Positions 1 to 5,862 are shown, counted from the first letter of the stretch. The stretch is 6,759 bases of DNA from Thermoplasmata archaeon (GCA_030039525.1 JASHVI010000021.1:1-6759), one strand, 5' to 3'. Numbers and translations: made by a program. Notes: generated by a model from the letters alone, not told the origin.

Positions 1-534
1 GCGAGGATCCGCCGCGAGTTCGGCCGGCTCGACTGCGCCTTCAACAACGCCGGCGAGGGCCACGTCCCGACCCCGCTCGCCGAGGTGCCCCCGGAGGCCT
101 TCGAGCGCGTGCTGCGGGTGACCGTCCAGGGGACCTTCCTCGCGCTGCGCGAGGAGGTCCCGCTCCTTCTCCACGCGGGAGGCGGCGCGATCGTCAATAT
201 GTCCTCGACCGCCGGGTTCTCGGCGTTCGCCGGCGGCGGCCCCTACGTCACCGCCAAGCACGCGATCCTCGGCCTGACGAAGGCGGCGGCGCTCGACTAC
301 GCCTCGCAGGGGATCCGGGTCAACGCGGTCGCGCCCGGCCCCATCGACACGCACCGGCTGAAGGCCGCCCCCGAGGAGTACCGGGAGCGGGCCCGCCAGG
401 CGGTCCCCCTGCGGCGGCTCGGCGAGCCCGAGGAGGTCGCCGAGGCGGTGCTGTGGCTCTGCTCGCCGGCGGCGAGCTACGTCACCGGCGCCTCGCTGAG
501 CGTGGACGGCGGACGGTTGGCGGGGTTCGCATGA
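1..534 (+). CDS. Short-chain dehydrogenase/reductase (SDR), 5'-truncated by window edge
   Basis: This is the C-terminal 177 residues of a classical SDR, an NAD(P)-dependent cytosolic oxidoreductase. The reading frame is open to base 1, so the gene starts outside the window; the N-terminal Rossmann part with the TGxxxGxG cofactor loop (roughly 75 residues) is missing. Visible landmarks, numbered from the first codon, are the NNAG motif (residues 15-18), the catalytic Ser69 in NMSSTAG, the YxxxK pair Tyr82 and Lys86 with the usual 13-residue Ser-Tyr spacing, the NAVAPGPIDT segment after beta 6, and the C-terminal SVDGG motif. The position normally held by the tetrad Asn (the vNxxG motif before helix 4) reads V-T-V-Q-G, so Thr replaces Asn. 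Family assignment is secure; the substrate cannot be told, although the overall pattern resembles the FabG/glucose-dehydrogenase-like classical SDRs. The stop overlaps the next start (ATGA at 531-534), which suggests translational coupling. Confidence 0.95.
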   Translation, partial: ARIRREFGRLDCAFNNAGEGHVPTPLAEVPPEAFERVLRVTVQGTFLALREEVPLLLHAGGGAIVNMSSTAGFSAFAGGGPYVTAKHAILGLTKAAALDYASQGIRVNAVAPGPIDTHRLKAAPEEYRERARQAVPLRRLGEPEEVAEAVLWLCSPAASYVTGASLSVDGGRLAGFA

Positions 535-1040
535 GCGGGGCCCGAGGATCCTCCGCCGTCGCGTCGTCGGCGGGCCGGGCGCTCCGAGCCCGGTACGAGC
601 TCGGGAGGTTGGGGGCTCCGATGCTGGGGATGCTCGTCGTGCAGCTCCTGCTCGGCATGGCGCTGAACCTCTACGTCGTGCTGCCCTCGCAGGGGCTCGT
701 CCGGATCCTCGAGTCCAGTCCGGTGCTCCTCCTGCACATCGTCCTCGCCCTCCTCCTCGTCGGCCTCAGCGCCCGGGCGGTGGCCCTGGCCTCCCGGGCC
801 CACGAGGCGCGGGCGACCCTCGGGAGCCTGCTCGCGCTCGGGTCCGCGCTCCTCGCCACGGCGGCCGGGATCTCCTTCACCTTCGGCTCGGGGAGCCCCG
901 GGGCCTCGTTCGCGATGTCGGTCGGCTTCGCCGGGATGCTGGTCGGGGCCGGGCTGCTCCTGTCGATGCGGAGCGCCCCGCTCGGCGCCCCGCCGTGGTC
1001 GGTCGCGGGGTCGGAGCCGGCCTCGACGACCGACGGCTGA
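531..1040 (+). CDS. Small four-helix membrane protein of unknown function
   Basis: A protein of 169 residues with a polar, Ser/Ala/Arg-rich N-terminus (1-28) and four predicted membrane segments at about 29-51, 63-86, 96-117 and 124-146, then a short polar tail. The start is the ATG at 531, which shares ATGA with the upstream SDR stop; the frame is open further upstream, to 453, but that stretch is the SDR gene in another frame and gives an Arg-rich leader. Helix 1 ends in a motif ALNLYVVLP, and helix 2 carries a single buried His (His69 in LLLHIVLALLL). From memory, similar small archaeal and actinobacterial membrane proteins share a helix 1 ending N-x-(Y/F)-V-x-(L/V)-P and a His in helix 2, but I cannot name a family. 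The buried His could bind haem or a metal; that is speculation. It is probably co-transcribed with the SDR. Its 3' end is 19 bp from the convergent aspartase gene, with no T-rich terminator between them. Confidence 0.8.
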   Translation: MSGARGSSAVASSAGRALRARYELGRLGAPMLGMLVVQLLLGMALNLYVVLPSQGLVRILESSPVLLLHIVLALLLVGLSARAVALASRAHEARATLGSLLALGSALLATAAGISFTFGSGSPGASFAMSVGFAGMLVGAGLLLSMRSAPLGAPPWSVAGSEPASTTDG

Positions 1041-1059
1041 GCCCGCCGAGGGACCGAGG

Positions 1060-2460
1060 CTACGGGACGGGCCGGGCCAGCTGGGAGAGCGCCTCCGGCC
1101 CGAGGAGCCGCTCGATCTCGGCCGCGTCGAGGAGGCCGTGGCGGAGGAGGAGCGCCTTGACGCTCTCCCCGGTCCGGGCCGACTCGTGGATCACCTCGGC
1201 GACCTTCAGGTAGCCGAGCTTCGGCGTGAGGACGGTGGCGAGGGCCGTGGACTGCAGGAGGTAGCGCTCGAGCGCCGCCCCGTTCGCCGTGATCCCGTCG
1301 ACGCAGGAGCGGGCGAAGACCGGGAGGTAGTTGGTGAGGATCTCCGCGGAGAACAGGATCTCGAAGGCGGCGAGCGGCATCATCACGTTGATCTCGAGCT
1401 GGCCGGCCTGGACCGCGAGCGAGGTCGCGAGGTCCGCGCCCTGGACGTGGAAGGCGACCATGTCGAGGCACTCCGCCGCCGAGGGGTTCACCTTCGCCGG
1501 CATGATCGAGGAGCCCGGCTGGATCTCGGGCAGGCGGATCTCGTCGAAGCCCGTCGCCGGGCCGCTCGACAGGAGCCGGAGGTCGTTGGCGATCCGCACC
1601 AGCTCCTGCGCGAGGGCCCGGAGCCAGGCCGACGCGGCCCCGAGGGGCCATCGGCTCTGCATCGTCTCGAACGGGTCCCGGGCCGGCACGAGCGCCCGGC
1701 CGGTCAGCTCGGCGTAGAGCGCGACGGAGCGGGCCCGGAACCCCGGCTTCGAGTTGATCCCGCTCCCCACCGCCGAGCCGCCGAGCGGGATCTCGGCGAG
1801 GGCCCGCTCGACCGCGGGGAGGCCCTCGAGCACGTGCTCGAGCGCGGAGGCGTAGGCGTGGAACTCCGCCCCGAGGCTCACGGGCATGGCGTCCTTCAGG
1901 TGGGTCCGGCCGGCCTTCGGGAGCCCCTCGAACTCGCGGCCCTTCTTCCGGAGGCTCTCGACCAGGATCCGGACCGCCGGGACGAGCTCGGAGAAGGCGA
2001 CGAGCACGGCGACCTGCGCCGCGCTCGGGTAGGTGTCGTTGGTCGACTGCCCCCGGTTCACGTGGTCGTTCGGGGAGAGCTCCTCGTAGTCCCCCCGGGC
2101 CTTGCCGAGGATCTCGAGGGCCCGGTTCGCGAGGACCTCGTTGACGTTCATGTGCGTGCTCGTGCCGGCCCCGGCCTGGAAGACGTCGACGAGGAACTGG
2201 TCGGCGAACCGGCCCTCCGCGAGCTCCTTCGCGGCCGCCTGGATCGCCTCGCCCCGACGCGCGTCGACGCCCCCGAGCTCGACGTTCGCGCGCGCGCAGG
2301 CGAGCTTCAGGTAGCCGTAGGAGCGCACGAGGTGCCGGGAGATCCGTAGGCCGCTCACCGGGAAGTTCTCCCGGGCCCGGATCGTCTGGATCCCGTAGTA
2401 CGCCGACGCGTCGACCTCGCGCGTTCCCAGCGAGTCCTGCTCCACGCGGCCCGGTGCCAT
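1060..2460 (-). CDS. aspA: Aspartate ammonia-lyase (aspartase/fumarase superfamily)
   Basis: A full-length enzyme of 466 residues, the usual size, that should convert L-aspartate to fumarate and ammonia in the cytosol as a homotetramer. The N-terminal LGTREV...YYGIQTIRARENFP matches bacterial aspartases closely. Substrate-site motifs are all present: GAGTSTHMN (97-105), HVNRGQSTND (133-142), GRTHLKDAMPV (184-194) and the flexible catalytic SS loop GSSIMPAKVNP (316-326), in which the first Ser of the pair is expected to be the general base. NDLRLLSSGP (292-301) and the C-terminal domain with TGESVKALLLRHGLL also fit. The RTHLKDA form, with Leu after RTH, is like aspartases; class II fumarases usually read RTHTQDA or RTHLMDA, so a fumarase role remains possible but less likely. 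The start is the ATG ending at 2460, supported by an A/T-rich promoter element about 26 bp upstream, which implies a leaderless mRNA. The gene is divergent from the DUF1614-RDD gene and convergent with the four-helix membrane protein. Confidence 0.93.
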   Translation of the reverse strand: MAPGRVEQDSLGTREVDASAYYGIQTIRARENFPVSGLRISRHLVRSYGYLKLACARANVELGGVDARRGEAIQAAAKELAEGRFADQFLVDVFQAGAGTSTHMNVNEVLANRALEILGKARGDYEELSPNDHVNRGQSTNDTYPSAAQVAVLVAFSELVPAVRILVESLRKKGREFEGLPKAGRTHLKDAMPVSLGAEFHAYASALEHVLEGLPAVERALAEIPLGGSAVGSGINSKPGFRARSVALYAELTGRALVPARDPFETMQSRWPLGAASAWLRALAQELVRIANDLRLLSSGPATGFDEIRLPEIQPGSSIMPAKVNPSAAECLDMVAFHVQGADLATSLAVQAGQLEINVMMPLAAFEILFSAEILTNYLPVFARSCVDGITANGAALERYLLQSTALATVLTPKLGYLKVAEVIHESARTGESVKALLLRHGLLDAAEIERLLGPEALSQLARPVP

Positions 2461-2483
2461 CGGGGCGGGGAGCGGGCCCTGCG

Positions 2484-2500
2484 TGAAAACCCTTTAGAGC
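2484..2500. promoter_or_regulatory. Divergent archaeal promoter shared by aspartase and the DUF1614-RDD gene
   Basis: The only A/T-rich stretch between the divergent genes is GAAAACCCTTTAGAG at 2485-2499. Read on the plus strand, a GAAAAC BRE-like half precedes CCTTTAGA, centred near 2494; transcription would begin near 2520, giving about 10 nt of leader before the ATG at 2531. Read on the minus strand, CTAAAGG precedes GTTTTC, centred near 2487; transcription would begin near 2461, directly at the aspartase ATG. The match to a canonical TATA box is modest, so the call rests on spacing and base composition in an otherwise extremely GC-rich region. Confidence 0.55.
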
Positions 2501-2530
2501 GTGCGCGACGGGCCGGGCCCCGGCGGCCCG

Positions 2531-4354
2531 ATGGTCGACGGCCCCACGCTCCTCCTCGACGTCCTCGAGACGGCCATCTACTTCGCCGCGCCCGCGCTCC
2601 TCTGGCTCTTCGTCTACCTCCTGGCGTACTGCGACGTCGATCTCGCGCGCAGCGCGGGGTTCGACCGCCTCACGTTCTGGCTGCTCATCCCGGGGGCCCT
2701 CCTCGGCGAGTTCGCGAACGTCCTCGTCTTCGGCTACCGGACCGATCTCCTCGCGATCAACGTCGGTGGGGGCCTCATCCCGGCCTTCCTCTCGATCTGG
2801 CTCCTCGGACGCGTCGCCCGGTTCCCACGACGTACGCTCCCCCGGATCGGGATCGTGATCGCGCTGGGCTCCGGGCTGGCGCTCGGGGCCGAGCTCGTTC
2901 CCCTGCCCGCCGAGCTCGCGCTGCTCCTCGAGGCCGTCGGGCTGCTCCTGCCCGCGGGCCTCCTCGGGCTCCTGCGCGCCCTCGGCGCGGGGCCCCTCCG
3001 GTCGGACTCGGGCGTCGAGGTCGCCGCGCTGGCGATCTTCGGCTCGGTAGGACTCGCGACCTTCCTCACCACCGCCAGCCTCCCGGGGACGGGGATCGTC
3101 TCGAACTTCCCGACGTACCTCCTGATCCCGGCGATCGCCGGGGCGGTCGCCGCGCTCGCCCTCGCCCGTCCCGGGGGCCTCGGGCCCGGCCCGACGCTGG
3201 CGCTCTCCTACGCCGGGACGACGCTCGGCACGCTCGTCGGGGCCGACGTGCTCCGGCAGCCCCCGCTCTACCTCCCGAACAGCGCGGCCCTCTACGCGAT
3301 CGGGGGCGCCGGCCTCCTCGACCTGCTCCACCTGAGCGGCCTGCTCGCCCTCGCGGCGGCGACCGGCGTGGTCGCGCTCCTGGGGCCCTCGACGCCCCAG
3401 CCGCCCCGGGAGGAGCGCGCCCCTCCCTCCCCGCTGCGCCGCCTGCGTCGCGCCTGGCTCCTCGGCCTCGACGGGCGCTACGGCCTCACCGTCCGGGAGT
3501 CGCAGCGCGCCACGCGCGAGGCGGTCGCGACGGCCCGCCGCTTCGCCGGCCTCCCTCCGGGGGATCCGAAGACCCCCTGGGCCGGCCTACCGGTGCCGCC
3601 GTGGGTCCCGATCGACCAGGCGAACCTCGACGGCTTCGCCGCGCGCCGGCCCGCCCCGCTCGGCTCGGAGGCGTACCGCTCCTGGCTCACCGCCCGCGCG
3701 CTCGTGGCGACCGCGGACCACCTCACGGACCGGTGGCGGCCCTCGGCCCTCCAGCGCTCCCTCGCCTTCGCCGTCGATCTCCTGATCCTCGGCCTCCTCG
3801 CGGCGGCCATCGATCTCGCCCTCGTCGGCTCGGTCTCCGGGCCGCTCTCCCCCGTGCTGAACGGGATCGCGCTCGACGCCGCGGTGGTCGGGGCGATCGG
3901 CTGGGGGCTCGTCTACTTCGTCGGGTTCGAGGCGGTCACCGGGGCGACGCCGGGAAAGCGCCTCCTCGGGCTCGTCGTCCGGGCGCGGAGCGGCGGGCCG
4001 CCCGGCGCCCGCGCCCTCTGGCTCCGGAACCTGCCGAGGATCGCCCCGCTGACGATCCTCGCCTACGGGGTCGGGCTGGGGGTCGCGGTGCTGACGCACC
4101 CCAACCCCGCGTCGGCCCTGGCCGGCTACGGCGGTTCGGCCGCCTTCCTGCGGGACGTGCTCGTCGTCGCCGGCGTCGGCCTCGCGGTGCTCGCGCTGGC
4201 GAGCGCGCTCACGATCGGGGTGACCGAGGAGGGCCAGCGGCTCGGGGACCTGATCGCGGGGACCTGGGTCACCCGGGAGCGTCCGAGCGCTCCGGCGGTC
4301 CGGAGGGTCCGCGCGCCGTCGGCGGCGGCAGCGTCGCCCCCGGCCGCAGGCTGA
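2531..4354 (+). CDS. DUF1614-RDD fusion membrane protein
   Basis: A polytopic membrane protein of 607 residues from the ATG at 2531. The frame also allows a GTG at 2501, but that codon touches the promoter element and would lie upstream of the predicted transcript start. Residues about 15-285 form roughly nine hydrophobic segments with hallmarks I recognise from DUF1614: AINVGGGLIPAFLS (75-88), SYAGTTLGTLVGADVL (226-241) and AIGGAGLLDLLHLSG (256-270). Residues about 286-405 are a soluble, Pro/Arg-rich linker with few hydrophobic runs. Residues about 406-580 form an RDD domain: Arg409 and Asp415 in the first helix, TPGKRLLGL (473-481), WLRNLPR (497-503) and QRLGDLIAGTWV (569-580). The tail (581-607) is Ala/Pro/Arg-rich low complexity. 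Neither domain has an established biochemical activity; RDD proteins have been linked to transport (for example Na+/H+ antiport) in some bacteria. The last 86 bp overlap the convergent Alba gene. Confidence 0.88.
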   Translation: MVDGPTLLLDVLETAIYFAAPALLWLFVYLLAYCDVDLARSAGFDRLTFWLLIPGALLGEFANVLVFGYRTDLLAINVGGGLIPAFLSIWLLGRVARFPRRTLPRIGIVIALGSGLALGAELVPLPAELALLLEAVGLLLPAGLLGLLRALGAGPLRSDSGVEVAALAIFGSVGLATFLTTASLPGTGIVSNFPTYLLIPAIAGAVAALALARPGGLGPGPTLALSYAGTTLGTLVGADVLRQPPLYLPNSAALYAIGGAGLLDLLHLSGLLALAAATGVVALLGPSTPQPPREERAPPSPLRRLRRAWLLGLDGRYGLTVRESQRATREAVATARRFAGLPPGDPKTPWAGLPVPPWVPIDQANLDGFAARRPAPLGSEAYRSWLTARALVATADHLTDRWRPSALQRSLAFAVDLLILGLLAAAIDLALVGSVSGPLSPVLNGIALDAAVVGAIGWGLVYFVGFEAVTGATPGKRLLGLVVRARSGGPPGARALWLRNLPRIAPLTILAYGVGLGVAVLTHPNPASALAGYGGSAAFLRDVLVVAGVGLAVLALASALTIGVTEEGQRLGDLIAGTWVTRERPSAPAVRRVRAPSAAAASPPAAG

Positions 4355-4646
4355 GCGGGATCGCGATCGACGAGACGTTCGCGTCCCGCCCCTCGCGGTT
4401 GACGAGCCGCTCGGTATCGATCGAGATCTCCCCGAGGTCGATCGCCCCCTCGAGGAACCGCTTGCGGACCACCTCGGCGACGTCGACCGCCTTCGCGATC
4501 GCGTTGCCCCGCGCCTTCACGACCACCGGGGTCGCCCCGGAGTGGATCTGCGCGACGACCTGGAAGACGTAGGTCATCGTGGGCTTCGGCCCGATGTAGA
4601 CCGTCGCCCCCCCTCCGACCGGAGGCGGCGCCTCCCGTTCGGCCAT
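4269..4646 (-). CDS. albA: Alba, archaeal DNA/RNA-binding chromatin protein
   Basis: A protein of 125 residues; typical Alba proteins have about 90. The Alba fold spans about 14-102: VYIGPKPTMTYV (16-27), VVVKARGNAIAKAVDVAEVVRKRF (41-64, read in pieces) and the last strand VSSIAIPLSL (91-100). Alba binds DNA and RNA as a dimer and compacts archaeal chromatin. Compared with Sulfolobus Alba, the Lys16-Lys17 pair (IGKKP) is here Pro20-Lys21 (IGPKP), so the residue acetylated in Sulfolobus is absent while the second Lys is kept; Arg42 of the KARGR motif is kept but Arg44 is Asn. The Phe of the dimer-dimer contact (RxRF) is present as Phe64. An N-terminal extension of about 13 residues and a Pro/Gly/Ser-rich tail of about 23 residues flank the fold; the tail lies wholly in the overlap with the convergent membrane protein gene. 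The ATG ending at 4646 has an A/T-rich promoter element about 26 bp upstream, implying a leaderless mRNA. Confidence 0.95.
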   Translation of the reverse strand: MAEREAPPPVGGGATVYIGPKPTMTYVFQVVAQIHSGATPVVVKARGNAIAKAVDVAEVVRKRFLEGAIDLGEISIDTERLVNREGRDANVSSIAIPLSLRPGATLPPPTARGPSGPPERSDAPG

Positions 4647-4666
4647 CCGCCGCGCGAGCGGGGTGG

Positions 4667-4684
4667 TTCAAAAAAGGCTTTTGG
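4667..4684 (-). promoter_or_regulatory. Probable Alba promoter (BRE/TATA-like)
   Basis: On the minus strand this reads CCAAAAGCCTTTTTTGAA. An AAAAG BRE-like half precedes a CTTTTTTG TATA-like half centred near 4673, about 26 bp before the Alba ATG at 4646, so transcription should begin at or next to the start codon. It is the strongest A/T run in the window and resembles the AAAACCCTTT element of the divergent aspartase promoter. It also contains a small inverted repeat, CAAAA and TTTTG, seen on either strand. Confidence 0.6.
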
Positions 4685-4736
4685 CCGAGAAGCGCCCTAC
4701 GAGGGGTAACCGCCGGCCGGCGTCGGGGCCGCGCGG

Positions 4737-4750
4737 CAAAGGTTAAGGGA
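4737..4750 (+). promoter_or_regulatory. Probable tRNA-Leu promoter
   Basis: CAAAGGTTAAGGGA lies 25-38 bp before the mature tRNA 5' end at 4775. CAAAGG could serve as BRE and GTTAAG as a weak TATA element centred near 4744, placing the transcript start near 4770 with a leader of about 5 nt to be removed by RNase P. It is the only A/T-rich patch between 4690 and the tRNA. The match is weak and is called mainly from position. Confidence 0.45.
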
Positions 4751-4774
4751 GATGGCCGCACGACGCCTCCCCGC

Positions 4775-4859
4775 GCAGGGGTGGCCCAGCTTGGTCAAAG
4801 GCGCCAGGTTGAGGTCCTGGTCTCGTAGGAGTTCGTGAGTTCAAATCTCACCCCCTGCA
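4775..4859 (+). tRNA. tRNA-Leu (anticodon GAG)
   Basis: An 85-nt type II tRNA that folds fully by eye. The acceptor stem pairs GCAGGGG (4775-4781) with CCCCTGC (4852-4858), with A4859 as discriminator base, as expected for leucine. The D stem is GCC (4784-4786) with GGC (4800-4802) and a GG-containing loop. The anticodon stem is CCAGG (4804-4808) with CCTGG (4816-4820), loop TTGAGGT, anticodon GAG at 4811-4813. The long variable arm (4821-4834) has a CTC/GAG stem, and the T arm pairs GTGAG with CTCAC around a TTCAAAT loop (4835-4851). No intron is present and CCA is not encoded. GAG reads CTC, the leucine codon that is very frequent in this window's genes. Confidence 0.97.
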
Positions 4860-4881
4860 TCTCCCGGCGCGGAGCCCGACC

Positions 4882-5862
4882 GTGACCGAGCCGGGGAGGC
4901 ACTGCGCCCGCTGCGGGGAGGAGGTCCCGGAGGGGGTGGAGAGCTGCCCCGCCTGCGGGACGCCGGTCGTTCCGGCGTCGGCCCCCGCCCCGGCCCCCCG
5001 GTCCCACGCGGCGGCGCCCGCCGCCTCCTCGCCGGAGCCCCCGGCGACCGAGCTGGGGCGGCGCGTCGGCCAGCTCCGGCAGTGGTCGGAGGCGGCGCAG
5101 GCCCTCGGGGTCACGGTGCCGCAGCTCCCCGCCTGGACCGAGGAGGCGATGCGCTCGGGGCTCGACGCCGACGGCTGGGCCGACATCGTCCGGGGCGTCG
5201 AGCGGCTCGCGCAGCAGCGCCTCGTGGCCGCGCTCGAGGTCTGGGAGCGGGAGACCCGCAACCGGCTGACCCGGCTCGAGGCCTACTCCGTCGACGGCCG
5301 GCTCGAGCGGGAGCAGATCGAGGACGTGATCCACGCCGCCCGCGCGGGGGAGGTCGCGCCGGCCCTCTCCGCCTTCCAGCAGGTCGACCGGGTCCTGACC
5401 CTGAAGGAGCGCCACCTCGACCAGGCCCGCGAGGAGCTCGAGCGGCTCGTCTCGCTCCTCCGGGACATGGAGGCGCTCGGGCTCCCGACGCCGCAGGACT
5501 CGAGCGAGCTCACCGAGGACCTCGAGCGGGAGCTGCGGAGCGGGCGGCTCGCGCCGCTGAAGCAGCGGCTCCGCACCCTCCGGGCGGAGGCGCTCGAGCG
5601 GCTGGAGCCGGGGCTCCGGGAGTACGTGCGACAGTACGGGGAGCTGCTGCTCCGGGAGCGCGCCGACGGCGCGCACGTCGAGCTCGAGGCCGCCGAGCTC
5701 GCGCGGGGCGCGCGCGAGTTCGCCCGGGGGCACCCGGAGGACGCGCTCCGGCGGCTGAGGGTCCTCGCGCAGGTGCACGGGAACGGGGTCGGCCGGGCGA
5801 GCCGGAGCCGACCGACGGGCGGGCCCCGCGCCGAGGTCAGAGAAGCTTCTCGAACAGCTTGA
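4882..5862 (+). CDS. Zinc-ribbon protein with long helical/coiled-coil region, function unknown
   Basis: A soluble protein of 326 residues. Residues 8-25 form a compact zinc ribbon with two CxxC knuckles (Cys8, Cys11, Cys22, Cys25; CARCG and CPACG). Residues about 29-55 are an Ala/Pro/Ser-rich flexible linker. From about 57 to 300 the chain is almost entirely predicted helix, rich in Glu, Arg, Leu and Ala, with heptad-like stretches around 100-135, 170-200 and 207-260; there is no signal peptide or membrane segment. I do not recognise the helical part as a named family; zinc ribbon plus helical bundle proteins are common and mostly uncharacterised in archaea. The start is GTG at 4882, the first start that keeps the zinc ribbon, with a weak GGAG 7 bp upstream. 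It begins only 22 bp after the tRNA-Leu gene with no clear promoter between, so it may be transcribed from the tRNA promoter or from inside the tRNA gene. The last 26 bp overlap the convergent GNAT gene. Confidence 0.85.
   Translation: MTEPGRHCARCGEEVPEGVESCPACGTPVVPASAPAPAPRSHAAAPAASSPEPPATELGRRVGQLRQWSEAAQALGVTVPQLPAWTEEAMRSGLDADGWADIVRGVERLAQQRLVAALEVWERETRNRLTRLEAYSVDGRLEREQIEDVIHAARAGEVAPALSAFQQVDRVLTLKERHLDQAREELERLVSLLRDMEALGLPTPQDSSELTEDLERELRSGRLAPLKQRLRTLRAEALERLEPGLREYVRQYGELLLRERADGAHVELEAAELARGAREFARGHPEDALRRLRVLAQVHGNGVGRASRSRPTGGPRAEVREASRTA

Noticed and set aside
1138..2349. A 403-codon open frame on the plus strand across aspartase
   Set aside because: It is the antisense shadow of a clearly conserved enzyme gene; the translation is charged low complexity with no motif.
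1060..2460. Class II fumarase or argininosuccinate lyase instead of aspartase
   Set aside because: The N-terminal LGTREV...YYG pattern and RTHLKDA fit aspartases better. Argininosuccinate lyase lacks these motifs. A fumarase activity is not fully excluded.
2501..2530. GTG at 2501 as start of the DUF1614-RDD protein
   Set aside because: It directly abuts the promoter element and would lie upstream of the predicted transcript start; the ten extra residues are Gly/Pro/Arg-rich and not membrane-like.
671..3331. An 886-codon open frame on the minus strand
   Set aside because: It is antisense to the membrane protein and DUF1614-RDD genes and out of frame with aspartase. Its translation is Arg/Gly/Pro/Glu-rich without any domain, a known artefact of very GC-rich DNA.
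4667..4684. The CAAAA...TTTTG inverted repeat as a rho-independent-like terminator
   Set aside because: The stem would be short and A/T-only, no T-run follows outside it, and its position 26 bp before the Alba start fits a promoter.
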